This document shows, piece by piece, positions 8,225-18,894 of a stretch of DNA of 64,000 nt. A model generated the notes under the pieces. It had not been told where the DNA came from and made no database searches. It saw nothing but the letters and a program-made list of their open reading frames with translations. The stretch spans positions 1,736,001-1,800,000 of the forward strand of contig CBDCQY010000001.1 of NCBI GenBank assembly GCA_965220855.1, written 5' to 3'. Each line of letters begins with the position of its first letter. Position 1 is the first letter of the stretch. The translations under genes were made by a program, and so were the position numbers. The DNA comes from Bin95 sp965220855. GTDB taxonomy: Bacteria > Pseudomonadota > Alphaproteobacteria > Bin95.

Positions 8225-10162
8225 ATGATCTATCTGGCCGCAGTTTTCCTGCCGCTGTTTGCGGCGATCGCCGTCGGGCTTTTCGGGCGCGCCATGGGCG
8301 ACCGCGCCTCGCAGCTCGCGACCTGCCTCGCGGTCACCGCGGCGGCGGCCTGCTCGCTCGTCATCTTCGTCGATATCGCCTATGGCGGCGGCATTCCGGC
8401 GACGGTGCATGTCTTCGACTGGATCCGCTCCGGCAGCTTCGAGGCGCACTGGGCGCTGCGCTTCGACACCCTCTCGGCGGTGATGCTGGTCGTCGTCAAC
8501 GGCGTGTCGGCCTGCGTGCACTGGTATTCGATCGGCTATATGAGCCACGATCCGCACAAGCCGCGCTTCATGGCCTATCTGAGCCTCTTCACCTTCTCCA
8601 TGCTGATGCTGGTGACGGCGGACAATCTGGTGCAGCTGTTCTTCGGCTGGGAGGGCGTCGGGCTGTGCTCCTACCTGCTGATCGGCTTCTGGTACGACCG
8701 CCCGGCGGCCAATGCGGCCGCCATCAAGGCGTTCATCGTCAACCGGGTCGGCGATTTCGGCTTCGCGCTCGGCATTTTCGGCGTCTGGCTCCTGTTCGAT
8801 ACGGTGCAGTTTTCCGAGATCTTCGCCGCCGTGCCCGACCGTGCCGGGGCGAGCGTCGGCTTTCTCGGCATGGAATTGCCGGCCATCGAGCTGCTCTGCC
8901 TGCTGCTGTTCATCGGCGCGATGGGCAAATCGGCGCAGATCGGCCTGCACACCTGGCTGCCGGACGCCATGGAGGGTCCGACGCCGGTCTCCGCGCTGAT
9001 CCACGCCGCCACCATGGTGACCGCCGGCGTGTTCATGTGCGCGCGCCTCTCGCCGATGTTCGAATACGCCCCGAACATCCTGGATTTCATCGCCTTCATC
9101 GGCGCGACCACGGCCTTCTTCGCCGCCACCTGCGCGCTGACGCAGAACGACATCAAGCGCGTCATCGCCTATTCGACCTGCAGCCAGCTCGGCTACATGT
9201 TCTTCGCCATCGGCGTGTCGGCCTATCCGGCGGCCATCTTCCACCTGATGACCCATGCCTGCTTCAAGGCGCTGCTGTTTCTGGGCGCCGGCAGCGTCAT
9301 CCACGCCATGTCGGGCGAGCAGGACATGCGCCGCATGGGCGGCATCTGGCGCCAGATCCCGCAAACGCACGCGCTGATGTGGATCGGCTCTCTGGCGCTG
9401 GCCGGCCTGCCCTTCTTCGCGGGCTACTTCTCCAAGGATTCCATCCTGGAGAGCGCCTGGGGGGCGCATAGCAGCATTGGCGACTACGCGTTCACCTTCG
9501 GCATCCTGGCGGCGATCATGACGGCCTTCTATTCCTGGCGTCTGCTGTTCATGACCTTCTACGGCGAGCCGCGCGCCGACGAGAAGGTGACCGCGCATGT
9601 GCACGAATCGCCGCCCGTCATGCTGATCCCGCTCTATGTGCTGGCGGCCGGGGCCGTCGTCACCGGCTATGTCTTCGCGGACGCCTTCGTCGGCGAGAGC
9701 TGGGACCGGTTCTGGGGCAGCTCGATCCTGATCCTGGAGCAGAACTCCGCCATGGCGGACGGCCACCACGCGCCCTGGTATATCAAGAAGCTGCCGCTCG
9801 CGGCCGCCTTGGTCGGCATCCTTATCGCCTGGCACATGTATATCCGCCGGCCGGACGCGCCGGCGGCGCTGCGCGGGCATTTCGAGCCGCTTTACCAGAT
9901 CTCCTACAACAAATGGTGGTTCGACGAGGTCTATGACGTCCTGCTGGTCCGCCCGGCGCGGTTCCTGGCGCGGCTCTGCTGGAAGGGCGGCGACGGCTTC
10001 ATCATCGACGGCTTCGGCCCGGACGGGCTGGCGGCGGTGGCGCGCGCGCTGGCGCGCAAGGCGAGCGCCTTCCAGTCGGGCTACATCTATCACTACGCCT
10101 TCGCCATGCTGGTCGGCGTCGTTGCGCTGGTGACCTGGTATCTCTTCGGGGCGGGGTTCTAG
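8225..10162 (+). CDS. nuoL: NADH-quinone oxidoreductase subunit L
   Basis: The 645-residue, Mrp-antiporter-like subunit lies at the distal end of the membrane arm. It has the conserved FFGWEGVGLCSYLLIGFWY segment, the GKSAQIGLHTWLPDAMEGPT loop and the broken-helix histidines (about residues 320-355). A C-terminal extension matches the long amphipathic helix that braces the antiporter subunits. Length is normal. Confidence 0.98.
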   Translation: MIYLAAVFLPLFAAIAVGLFGRAMGDRASQLATCLAVTAAAACSLVIFVDIAYGGGIPATVHVFDWIRSGSFEAHWALRFDTLSAVMLVVVNGVSACVHWYSIGYMSHDPHKPRFMAYLSLFTFSMLMLVTADNLVQLFFGWEGVGLCSYLLIGFWYDRPAANAAAIKAFIVNRVGDFGFALGIFGVWLLFDTVQFSEIFAAVPDRAGASVGFLGMELPAIELLCLLLFIGAMGKSAQIGLHTWLPDAMEGPTPVSALIHAATMVTAGVFMCARLSPMFEYAPNILDFIAFIGATTAFFAATCALTQNDIKRVIAYSTCSQLGYMFFAIGVSAYPAAIFHLMTHACFKALLFLGAGSVIHAMSGEQDMRRMGGIWRQIPQTHALMWIGSLALAGLPFFAGYFSKDSILESAWGAHSSIGDYAFTFGILAAIMTAFYSWRLLFMTFYGEPRADEKVTAHVHESPPVMLIPLYVLAAGAVVTGYVFADAFVGESWDRFWGSSILILEQNSAMADGHHAPWYIKKLPLAAALVGILIAWHMYIRRPDAPAALRGHFEPLYQISYNKWWFDEVYDVLLVRPARFLARLCWKGGDGFIIDGFGPDGLAAVARALARKASAFQSGYIYHYAFAMLVGVVALVTWYLFGAGF

Positions 10163-10166
10163 AGCG

Positions 10167-11699
10167 ATGCCGGAGACCGCGCCCCTGCTTTCGATCGTCA
10201 CCTTCCTGCCGCTGTTCGGCGTGCTGATGATCCTCCTGTTCTGTCGCGGCAGCGGCGAGGACGCGATCAAGAACGCCCGCCACGCCGCGCTCTACACCTC
10301 GCTTGCGACCTTCGCGGTGTCGCTGGCGCTCTGGGCGCTGTTCGACCCCACGACGGCCGAGTTCCAGTTCGTCGAGGAGGTCGCCTGGCTGCCGGAATAT
10401 GCGATCTCCTACCGCATGGGGATCGACGGCATCTCGCTGTTCTTCGTGCTGCTCTCGACCTTCCTCACACCGCTCTGCATCCTGTCGAGCTGGAACGCCG
10501 TCCAGGTGCGGGTGAAGGAATATATGATCGCCTTCCTCGCGCTCGAGACGCTGATGGTCGGCATGTTCTGCGCGCTCGACCTGGTGGTCTTCTACATCTT
10601 CTTCGAGGGCGTGCTGATCCCGATGTTCCTGATCATCGGCGTCTGGGGCGGGGCGCGGCGCGTCTATGCGGCCTTCAAGTTCTTCCTGTTCACGCTGCTC
10701 GGCTCGGTGCTGATGCTGCTCGCCCTGCTGGCGGTCTATCTGGAGGTCGGCGCGACCGGCATTCCGGAGGCGCTGGTCCATCCCTTCGCCTCCGATCTGC
10801 AGATCTGGCTCTGGCTCGCCTTCTTCGCCAGCTTCGCGGTCAAGATTCCGATGTGGCCGGTGCACACCTGGCTGCCGGACGCGCATGTCGAGGCGCCGAC
10901 CGCAGGCTCGGTCATCCTGGCCGGCGTGCTGCTGAAGATGGGCGGCTACGGCTTCCTGCGCTTCTCGCTGCCCATGTTCCCGGAAGCGAGCGAGTTCTTC
11001 GCTCCGCTGATCTTCGCGCTCAGCTGCGTCGCGGTGATCTACACCTCGCTGGTGGCGCTCGCCCAGGACGACATGAAGAAGCTGATCGCCTATTCCTCGG
11101 TCGCGCATATGGGCTTCGTCACCATCGGCATCTTCACCTTCACCGACCATGGCGTCTCCGGGGCGATCTTCCAGATGCTGAGCCATGGCGTGGTGTCGGG
11201 CGCGCTGTTCCTGTGCGTCGGCGTCGTCTATGACCGCCTGCACACGCGCGAGATCGCGCGCTATGGCGGGCTGGTGCATCGCATGCCGGCCTATGCGGCG
11301 GTGTTCATGGTGTTCACGCTCGCTTCGGTCGGGCTGCCGGGCACCAGCGGCTTCATCGGCGAGTTCCTGGTGCTGCTGGGCGCCTTCGAGGTCAACACCT
11401 GGGTCTGCTTCCTGGCCGCCACCGGCGTCATACTGGGCGCGGCCTACATGCTCTGGCTCTATCGCCGGGTGATCTTCGGCAAGCTGGAGCGCGCCGAGCT
11501 GCGCGGGATGCTGGACTTGAACGCCCGCGAGATCGCCGTTTTCGCCCCGCTGGTGGCCCTGGTGCTGTGGATGGGCATCTATCCCTCCTCCTTCCTCGAT
11601 CCCATCCAGGTCTCTGTGGATAACCTGATCGCCCGGCACGAGGCCGCCATGCAGGCCGCGAACCCGGCGACGCCGGTCGTCCTGGCGAAGGAGCAGTGA
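10167..11699 (+). CDS. nuoM: NADH-quinone oxidoreductase subunit M
   Basis: The 510-residue antiporter-like proton-channel subunit shows YFMIAFLALE-type helix 4 glutamate context, KIPMWPVHTWLPDAHVEAPT near residue 230, and IAYSSVAHMGFV near residue 310. It starts four bases after nuoL ends, and nuoN begins four bases after its stop. Confidence 0.98.
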   Translation: MPETAPLLSIVTFLPLFGVLMILLFCRGSGEDAIKNARHAALYTSLATFAVSLALWALFDPTTAEFQFVEEVAWLPEYAISYRMGIDGISLFFVLLSTFLTPLCILSSWNAVQVRVKEYMIAFLALETLMVGMFCALDLVVFYIFFEGVLIPMFLIIGVWGGARRVYAAFKFFLFTLLGSVLMLLALLAVYLEVGATGIPEALVHPFASDLQIWLWLAFFASFAVKIPMWPVHTWLPDAHVEAPTAGSVILAGVLLKMGGYGFLRFSLPMFPEASEFFAPLIFALSCVAVIYTSLVALAQDDMKKLIAYSSVAHMGFVTIGIFTFTDHGVSGAIFQMLSHGVVSGALFLCVGVVYDRLHTREIARYGGLVHRMPAYAAVFMVFTLASVGLPGTSGFIGEFLVLLGAFEVNTWVCFLAATGVILGAAYMLWLYRRVIFGKLERAELRGMLDLNAREIAVFAPLVALVLWMGIYPSSFLDPIQVSVDNLIARHEAAMQAANPATPVVLAKEQ

Positions 11700-11703
11700 G
11701 GCC

Positions 11704-13140
11704 ATGGACCTGAACTACGCTCCCGCCCTGCCGGAAATCGTGCTGGCCTGCCTCGCCATGGCGCTGCTGATGGCGGGCGTTTTCGGGCTGGAGCGCGGCC
11801 GCGCCATGTCCTGGCTCGCCGCGGCTGCGCTCGCGGTCACGCTCGCGCTGGTGCTGGCGGGGGGAACCGACCATGCGCTCGCGCTCGGCGGACTGTTCGT
11901 CAGCGACGGCTTCGCGGTCTATGTCAAGCTGCTGATCCTGCTCGGCAGCGCGCTCTCCATCGTCATGGCGATCGCCTTCAACGAGCGCGAGGCCATCGAC
12001 CGCTTCGAGTTCTCGCTCGTCATCCTGTTCGCCACGCTCGGCATGCTGATGATGGTCTCGGCCAACGACCTGATCGCGCTCTATCTGGGGCTGGAGCTGC
12101 AGAGCCTGTCGCTCTATGTGCTGGCGGCCTTCCGGCGCGAGACGCTGCGCTCCAGCGAGGCGGGCCTCAAATATTTCGTGCTGGGCGCGCTGTCGTCGGG
12201 AATGCTGCTCTATGGCTGCTCGATGATCTACGGCTTCACCGGCGAGACCCGCTTCGATGCGCTGGCGGCCGCCTTCGCCGGCGGCGCGGAGCCGGCGCTC
12301 GGCCTGGTGGTCGGCCTGGTGTTCCTGATCGCCGGGCTCTGCTTCAAGGTGTCGGCCGTGCCTTTCCACATGTGGACGCCGGATGTCTATGAGGGCGCGC
12401 CCACGCCGGTGACCGCCATGTTCGCCGTCGCGCCAAAGGTGGCGGCGCTGGCGTTGTTCATCCGGGTGCTGATGGAGCCGTTCGGCGACCTGGCCGACCA
12501 GTGGCGCCAGATCGTGGTGGCCGTCGCGGCGCTCTCCATGCTGCTCGGCGCCTTTGCGGCCATCGCGCAGGAGAACATCAAGCGGCTGATGGCCTATTCC
12601 TCCATCGGCCATGTCGGCTATGCGCTGGTCGGCCTGGCCGCCGGCACCGAGGAAGGCGTGCGCGCGGTGCTGATCTATCTGGCGATATATCTGTTCATGA
12701 ATGTCGGCGTGTTCGCCTGCATCCTCTCCATGCGGCAGAAGGGAACGGCGGTCGAGGCGATCTCCGATCTGGCCGGCCTCGCGAAATCCCGGCCCTTCAT
12801 GGCGGGCGTCTTCGCGGCCTGCATGTTCTCCATGGCCGGCATTCCGCCGCTCGCCGGCTTCTTCGGCAAGTTCTATGTCTTCATGGCGGCCATCAATGCC
12901 GGGCTGGTGGCGCTGGCGGTGCTGGGCGTGCTGGCGAGCGTGGTGGGCTGCTACTACTATCTGCGCATCGTCAAGGTGATGTATTTCGACGAGGCGGGCG
13001 AGGATATGGACGGCCCGCTGCCCTCCGAGATCGGCCTGGTCATGGGGCTTGGGGCTGCGGTGGTGCTGTTCTTCGTCATTGCGCCCTGGACGATCACCGA
13101 TCTGGCCGGCGGCGCGGCCCGGGCCCTGCTGACGGGATGA
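11704..13140 (+). CDS. nuoN: NADH-quinone oxidoreductase subunit N
   Basis: The 478-residue, third antiporter-like membrane subunit closes the nuo operon. Visible are ANDLIALYLGLELQSLSLYV near residue 122, FKVSAVPFHMWTPDVYEGAP near residue 217 and LMAYSSIGHVGYALVG near residue 295. Its stop is overlapped by the ATG of the biotin ligase gene, so transcription and translation probably continue into the accessory genes. Confidence 0.98.
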   Translation: MDLNYAPALPEIVLACLAMALLMAGVFGLERGRAMSWLAAAALAVTLALVLAGGTDHALALGGLFVSDGFAVYVKLLILLGSALSIVMAIAFNEREAIDRFEFSLVILFATLGMLMMVSANDLIALYLGLELQSLSLYVLAAFRRETLRSSEAGLKYFVLGALSSGMLLYGCSMIYGFTGETRFDALAAAFAGGAEPALGLVVGLVFLIAGLCFKVSAVPFHMWTPDVYEGAPTPVTAMFAVAPKVAALALFIRVLMEPFGDLADQWRQIVVAVAALSMLLGAFAAIAQENIKRLMAYSSIGHVGYALVGLAAGTEEGVRAVLIYLAIYLFMNVGVFACILSMRQKGTAVEAISDLAGLAKSRPFMAGVFAACMFSMAGIPPLAGFFGKFYVFMAAINAGLVALAVLGVLASVVGCYYYLRIVKVMYFDEAGEDMDGPLPSEIGLVMGLGAAVVLFFVIAPWTITDLAGGAARALLTG

Positions 13141-13868
13141 CGGCGCCGCCCATGGCGGCGGGCCTGCCGCTCTTCGCCTATGCGAGCCTCGCCAGCACCA
13201 ATGACGAGGCGCGGCGGCTGGCCGGGGAGGGCCGGCGCGGGCCGCTGGTGGTCTGGACGCGCGAGCAGCCGGGCGGCAAGGGCCGCCACGGACGGCGCTG
13301 GGCGGGGCCGAGGGGCAATCTGATGATGAGCCTGCTGCTGCACCCGGACCGTCCGGCGGGCGAGGCGGGCAGCCTGGCGCTGGCGGCCGGCCTCGCGGTC
13401 AGCGATTGCGTGCGCGGCTGGGGCTGGCCGGCGCGCATCAAATGGCCGAACGACCTGCTGCTGGGCGATGCCAAGCTCGGCGGCATTCTGGTGGAGGCCG
13501 GCTCGCGCGACCGCGCGCTCGACTGGATGGCGGTCGGCGTCGGCCTCAATCTGGCCCACGCGCCGGCGCTGGACCGGCCGACGGCGAGCCTCGAAGGCAA
13601 GGTTGCGCCCGAAATCGCGCTCGGCGAGGTGGCGGAAGCGCTGCTCAGGCGCTATCGGCAGTGGCTCGCGGGCGGCTTCGCGGCGCTCCGCGAGGAGTGG
13701 CTGGCGCGGGCCGCCTGGCTCGGCCGCCGGGTGCGCGTCGGGCGGGGCCGTGCGGCGGTCGCCGGCGTGCTGGAGACGGTCGATGCGGCGGGCGCGCTTG
13801 TCGTCCGCGACGCGGCGGGAGTAGAACGCAGCCTCGCCGCCGGAGAGCCGGTCGCGCTGGAGGGCTGA
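13137..13868 (+). CDS. birA: Biotin--[acetyl-CoA-carboxylase] ligase (monofunctional)
   Basis: The 243-residue product attaches biotin to the carboxyl-carrier protein of acetyl-CoA carboxylase and related carboxylases. The adenylation motif GGKGRHGRRW lies near residue 43, followed by KWPNDLLL and KLGGILVEAG. There is no N-terminal winged helix, so it is an enzyme only and not a biotin-operon repressor. The ATG at 13137 overlaps the nuoN stop; a second in-frame ATG at 13152 is possible. Following nuoN directly is common synteny in alphaproteobacteria. Confidence 0.94.
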   Translation: MTAPPMAAGLPLFAYASLASTNDEARRLAGEGRRGPLVVWTREQPGGKGRHGRRWAGPRGNLMMSLLLHPDRPAGEAGSLALAAGLAVSDCVRGWGWPARIKWPNDLLLGDAKLGGILVEAGSRDRALDWMAVGVGLNLAHAPALDRPTASLEGKVAPEIALGEVAEALLRRYRQWLAGGFAALREEWLARAAWLGRRVRVGRGRAAVAGVLETVDAAGALVVRDAAGVERSLAAGEPVALEG

Positions 13869-14644
13869 TGCTGCTCGCAATCGACGCCGGCAACACCAAT
13901 ATCGTCTTCGCGGTCTATGACGGCGACGAGCAGAAGGGCCTGTGGCGCGCCGCCAACGATCCGCACCGCACGGCGGACGAATACGCCGTGTGGCTGATGC
14001 AGCTGCTGCGCCTCGAAGGCATCGAGGCCCGGGCCGTCAAGGCGGCGATCGTCGCCACCGTGGTGCCGGCCTCGCTGTTCAATCTGCGCCGGCTCTGCGA
14101 CCGCTATTTCGGCGTGGCGCCGATCGTCGTCGGCGATCCGGGCGTCGAGCTCGGCATGAATGTCCGCATCGACAATCCGGTCGAGGTTGGCGCCGACCGC
14201 ATCGTCAACGCCGTCGCGGCGCATTCGGCATATCCCGGACCGCTGATTATCATCGATTTCGGCACCGCCACCACCTTCGACGTGGTGGACGCCGCCGGCG
14301 ACTATTGCGGCGGCGTGATCGCGCCCGGCGTCAATCTCTCCATGGAGGCGCTGCACCGCGCGGCCGCCAAGCTGCCGCTGATCGCGATCTGCCGCCCGCG
14401 CCGGGTGATCGGCTCCAACACCGTTGCGGCCATGCAGTCCGGCATCTTCTGGGGCTATGTCAGCATGATCGAGGGCGTGGTGCGGCGCATCGAGGAGGAG
14501 GCCGGCGTCTCCATGACGGTCATCGCCACCGGGGGCCTTGCCTCGCTCTTCGCCAACGCCACCGACATCATCCGCCATATCGACAGCGACCTGACGCTCC
14601 GGGGCCTCCTGGAAGTGCATCGGCGCAACTGGAGCGCTTCGTGA
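13868..14644 (+). CDS. coaX: Type III pantothenate kinase
   Basis: The 258-residue product phosphorylates pantothenate, the first step of CoA synthesis. It is a type III (ASKHA-fold) kinase: phosphate-binding DAGNTNIVFAVYDG at residues 5-18, NPVEVGADRIVN near residue 104, FGTATTFDVVD near residue 134 and GGVIAPGVNLSMEAL near residue 151. The start ATG shares a base with the birA stop. The upstream open frame is birA read out of frame. Confidence 0.96.
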   Translation: MLLAIDAGNTNIVFAVYDGDEQKGLWRAANDPHRTADEYAVWLMQLLRLEGIEARAVKAAIVATVVPASLFNLRRLCDRYFGVAPIVVGDPGVELGMNVRIDNPVEVGADRIVNAVAAHSAYPGPLIIIDFGTATTFDVVDAAGDYCGGVIAPGVNLSMEALHRAAAKLPLIAICRPRRVIGSNTVAAMQSGIFWGYVSMIEGVVRRIEEEAGVSMTVIATGGLASLFANATDIIRHIDSDLTLRGLLEVHRRNWSAS

Positions 14645-16322
14645 GCCGTCTTCCGGTTCCGGGCGCGGACGAGGTGCTGTTCGTCCCGCTCGGCGGCGTC
14701 GGCGATATCGGCATGAATTGCGCGCTCTACGGCCATGCTGGGCGCTGGATCATGGTCGATCTGGGCGTCACCTTCGGCGACGAGACCACGCCCGGCATCG
14801 AGGTGATCCTGCCCGACCTCTCGGCCCTGAAGTCGGTGCGCGACCGGCTGGACGCCATCGTCATCACCCACGCGCATGAGGACCATATCGGCGCGGTGCC
14901 CCATCTCTGGCCGGAGGTCGGCGCGCCGGTGCATCTGACGCCCTTCTCGGCCGCCTTCCTCCGCCGCAAGCTGCAGGACGAGCGGGCGGCGGGCGAGGTC
15001 CCCATCGTCGAGCATCGGCCGGGCGAGCGCTTTTCCATCGGGCCGTTCACGCTCGAATATCTGGCGCTTGCCCATTCCATCCCGGAGCCGAACGCGCTGG
15101 TGCTGCGCACCGGGGCCGGGACGCTGTTCCACACCGGCGACTGGAAGCTGGACCCCGGCCCGGTGGTGGGTCCCGCCGTCGATGAGGCCGTCTTCCGCCG
15201 GCTGGGCGACGAGGGCGTGATCGCCATGATGTGCGATTCCACCAACGCCACGGTGGACGGCGCAAGCGGTTCCGAGGCCGACCTGCTGGAGAGCCTGACC
15301 GAACTCATCGCCGGGCGCTCGGGGCGGGTGGCGTTCGCCTGCTTCGCCAGCAATGTCGCCCGGCTGGAGACCATCGCGCGGGCCGCCGCCGCCGCCGACC
15401 GCTCGACCGCGCTGGTCGGCCGCTCGCTGCGGCGCATGGACGAGGTGGCGCGGCAATGCGGCTATCTGGCGGATATCGCCCCGTTCGTCTCCGAGCAGCA
15501 TGTGGGATATCTGCCGCGCGGCAATGCGGCGCTGATCTGCACCGGCAGCCAGGGAGAGCCGCGCGCGGCGCTGGCGCGCATCGCGTCCGGCGCGCATCCC
15601 CATGTCGCGCTGGAGGCGGGCGACACGCTGGTCTTCTCCTCGCGCACCATCCCCGGCAATGAGCGCGATGTGGCCCGCCTGCAGGACCGCTTCCTGCGCC
15701 AGGGCGTCGAACTGGTGACCTCGAAAGACGCCTTCGTGCATGTCTCGGGACATCCGGCCCGCGAGGAGCTGCGCCGCATGTATGGCTGGGTGCGCCCGCA
15801 GGCGGCCGTTCCGGTCCATGGAGAGCTGCATCATCTGCGCGCCCATGCCCGGCTCGCGCGCGACTGCGGCGTGCCGGAGGTGGCGGAGATCGAGGACGGC
15901 GCGCTGCTCAGCCTCGCGCGCTCGGGCGTCACGCGCCTTGCCGACGTTTCGGTCGGGCGGCGCGGCCTCGACGGCCGGCGCCTGGCGCCGCTCGACTCGG
16001 ACGCGGTTCGCGCCCGGCGGCGCCTCGCCGGAGAGGGCGTGGTGGCGGCCTCGGTGGTGCTGGGCGGGCGCGGGCGCCGGCTGGAGGGGCTGCGCATCTC
16101 CAGCCAGGGCGTCGCGGCCGAGGGCGAGGCGGAGGCGCTGGCGGCGGAGCTGGACCGTTGCGCCACCCACGCCGTCGAGCGCCTGAGCGCCCTGCAGCGC
16201 CGCGACGAGGACAAGGTGGCCGACATGCTCCGGGCCGCGATCCGCCGCCATATCCGCGCCGAATACGGCCGCCGCCCGCTCATCGAAGTCCATGTCGTGC
16301 AGCTGCCGGGAGGAACCCCGTC

Positions 16323-16326
<4 letters not shown>
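14641..16326 (+). CDS. rnj: Ribonuclease J
   Basis: The 561-residue product is a metallo-beta-lactamase/beta-CASP ribonuclease. It has the Zn-binding H77-A-H-E-D-H82 motif, HTGDWKLDPGP near residue 165, SGHPAREELRR near residue 371 and a C-terminal domain. Homologs combine 5'-3' exonuclease and endonuclease activity in mRNA decay and rRNA maturation. The start is GTG at 14641, whose GTGA overlaps the coaX stop. The same genome segment also encodes RNase E, as in several alphaproteobacteria. Confidence 0.95.
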
Positions 16327-16723
<397 letters not shown>

Positions 16724-16727
<4 letters not shown>

Positions 16728-16963
16728 TGTCCTGGCTTTCGGGCATCGTCGTCTTCGTCATCGTGTGGTGGCTGGTGTTCTTCATGACGCTGCCGGTCGG
16801 CGTGCGCCGGACGGACGAAGTCGAGCGCGGCAACGATCCGGGCGCGCCGGACCGCCCGCGGCTCGCCCTCAAGGCGGCGGTGACGACGGCGGTGGCGGTA
16901 GTGCTGACCGCGCTCGTGCTGCTGCTGATCGAGAGCGGCTGGCTGTCCTTCCGCCGACCGTGA
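16724..16963 (+). CDS. DUF1467 family small membrane protein
   Basis: The 79-residue protein has two hydrophobic helices, at about residues 5-23 and 50-73. The segment WWLVFFMTLPVGVR between them is the DUF1467 hallmark. The family is found almost only in alphaproteobacteria, next to mce and proS, and has no established function. It overlaps mce by four bases (ATGT start, TGATG context). Confidence 0.9.
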
Positions 16964-16970
16964 CCGCCCG

Positions 16971-17513
16971 ATGAGCTATTGCCGGACCGCGCCCGGCCAT
17001 GAGTGGCACGGCCCCTATCACGACCGGGAATACGGCTTCCCGACGCGCGACGACGCCGTGCTGTTCGAGCGCCTCGCGCTGGAGATCAACCAGGCCGGCC
17101 TTTCCTGGCTGACCGTGCTGCGCAAGCGCGCGGCCTTCTTCGAGGCGTTTCGGGGCTTCGAGCCGGCCACCGTGGCCGCCTTCGGCGAGGCCGACCGGGC
17201 GCGGCTGCTCGCCGATGCGGGCATCATCCGCAACCGGCTCAAGGTGGATGCGGTGATCGAGAATGCGCGCCGGGTGGTCGCGATCCAGGCCGAGCACGGC
17301 TCCTTCGCCGCCTGGCTCGACCTCTGCCACCCGCTGCCCAGGGATGAATGGGTGCGCCTCTTCCGCAAGCGCTTCAAGTTCATGGGGCCGGAGATCGTCG
17401 GCGAGTTTCTGATGAGCACCGGCTATCTGCCGGGCGCGCACGATCCCGACTGCCCGGTCTTTGCCCGAATCGCGGCGCTCGATCCGCCCTGGATGCAGGG
17501 CGGGGCAGGATGA
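16971..17513 (+). CDS. tag: DNA-3-methyladenine glycosylase I
   Basis: The 180-residue enzyme removes 3-methyladenine from alkylated DNA (base-excision repair). The Zn-snap residues are all present: C4 and H17 at the N terminus, and the H and C of GAHDPDCPVF near the C terminus. The catalytic glutamate lies in LEINQAGLSWLTVL near residue 38. The gene sits seven bases after DUF1467. It separates DUF1467 from proS, which are usually adjacent, so it looks like a lineage-specific insertion of ordinary composition. Confidence 0.95.
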   Translation: MSYCRTAPGHEWHGPYHDREYGFPTRDDAVLFERLALEINQAGLSWLTVLRKRAAFFEAFRGFEPATVAAFGEADRARLLADAGIIRNRLKVDAVIENARRVVAIQAEHGSFAAWLDLCHPLPRDEWVRLFRKRFKFMGPEIVGEFLMSTGYLPGAHDPDCPVFARIAALDPPWMQGGAG

Positions 17514-17577
17514 CCGGCGGCCCCGCCCGCGCTAGATTGTCCTCGCTTTTCCCGGAACGAGAGCCGAGCGTCCCGCC

Positions 17578-18894
17578 ATGCGCCGCACCCGCCTTTTCCT
17601 GCCGACCCTGAAGGACACGCCGGCGGAGGCGCAGATCGTCTCGCACCGGCTGATGCTGCGCGCCGGCATGGTCCAGCAGGCCTCGGCCGGCATCTATTCC
17701 TGGCTGCCGCTCGGCTTCCGGGTGCTGAAGAAGATCGAGCGGATCGTGCGCGAGGAGCAGGACCGGGCGGGCGCGCAGGAAGTGCTGATGCCGACCGTCC
17801 AGTCGGCCGACCTCTGGCGGCGCTCGGGGCGCTATGACGATTACGGCCCGGAAATGCTGCGCATCCGCGACCGGCATGACCGCGACATGCTCTACGGCCC
17901 CACCAACGAGGAGCAGATCACCGAGATTTTCGCGACCCACGTGCACAGCTATCGCGACCTGCCCAAGATGCTCTACCACATCCAGTGGAAGTTCCGGGAC
18001 GAGGTGCGCCCGCGCTTCGGCGTGATGCGCGGGCGCGAATTCCTGATGAAGGACAACTACTCCTTCGACCTCGACTATCCCTCGGCGCGCGCCGCCTACA
18101 ACAAGATGTTCGTCGCCTATCTGCGCAGCTTCGCGCGCCTCGGGCTGAAGGCCGTGCCGATGGAGGCCGAGTCGGGGCCGATCGGCGGCAATCTCAGCCA
18201 CGAGTTCCTGATTCTGGCCGAGACCGGCGAGAGCGACGTGTTCTGCGACCGGGATTGCGTGGAGTTCGACATGCTGGCCCGCGCGGTCGATTACGAGGAC
18301 CCGGCGGCCGTCCAGGCGGTGGTCGATGAGTTCACCCGCCCCTATGCGCGCACCGACGACAAGCACGATCCGGCGGTCTTCGAGGCCGAGGTGCCGGCCG
18401 AGCGCCGCTATGTCGGGCGCGGCATCGAGGTCGGGCATATCTTCTATTTCGGCGCCAAATATTCCGAGCCGCTGGGGGCGCGCGTCACTACCGCCGAGGG
18501 CGGCGAGGCGGCGGTGCATATGGGCTCCTACGGCATCGGCGTCTCCCGCCTGGTCGGCGCGGTCATCGAGGCGAGCCATGACGAGCAGGGCATCGTGTGG
18601 CCGGAGCCGGTGGCGCCCTACGGGGTCGGGATCGTCAATCTCCGCCAGGGCGATACGGCCTGCGACCGCGCCTCGGAGGAGCTTTACGACAAGCTCGCCC
18701 GGCGCGAGCCGCTCTATGACGACCGCGAGGAGCGCGCCGGGGTGAAATTCGCCGACATGGACCTGATCGGCCTGCCCTGGCAGGTCATTGTCGGCCCGCG
18801 CGGGCTTGCGAAGGGCGCCGTGGAGCTCAAATGCCGGGCGAGCGGCGAGCGCCAGGAGCTTTCGATGGAGTCGGCGCTGGCGCGGCTCGCCTGA
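17578..18894 (+). CDS. proS: Proline--tRNA ligase, short alphaproteobacterial type
   Basis: The 438-residue class II aminoacyl-tRNA synthetase charges tRNA-Pro. Motif 2 is seen in KFRDEVRPRFGVMRGREF near residue 139 and motif 3 in GSYGIGVSRLVGAVIE near residue 316, followed by an anticodon-binding domain with VGPRGL. The editing insertion of the 570-residue E. coli enzyme is missing, as in other alphaproteobacteria. The last base of its stop is the first base of the next ATG. Confidence 0.97.
   Translation: MRRTRLFLPTLKDTPAEAQIVSHRLMLRAGMVQQASAGIYSWLPLGFRVLKKIERIVREEQDRAGAQEVLMPTVQSADLWRRSGRYDDYGPEMLRIRDRHDRDMLYGPTNEEQITEIFATHVHSYRDLPKMLYHIQWKFRDEVRPRFGVMRGREFLMKDNYSFDLDYPSARAAYNKMFVAYLRSFARLGLKAVPMEAESGPIGGNLSHEFLILAETGESDVFCDRDCVEFDMLARAVDYEDPAAVQAVVDEFTRPYARTDDKHDPAVFEAEVPAERRYVGRGIEVGHIFYFGAKYSEPLGARVTTAEGGEAAVHMGSYGIGVSRLVGAVIEASHDEQGIVWPEPVAPYGVGIVNLRQGDTACDRASEELYDKLARREPLYDDREERAGVKFADMDLIGLPWQVIVGPRGLAKGAVELKCRASGERQELSMESALARLA

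Noticed and set aside
5705..10270. Two long minus-strand frames opposite nuoH to nuoL
   Set aside because: Composition is the typical His/Arg/Gln-rich antisense of GC-rich membrane-protein genes; complex I genes on the plus strand are beyond doubt.
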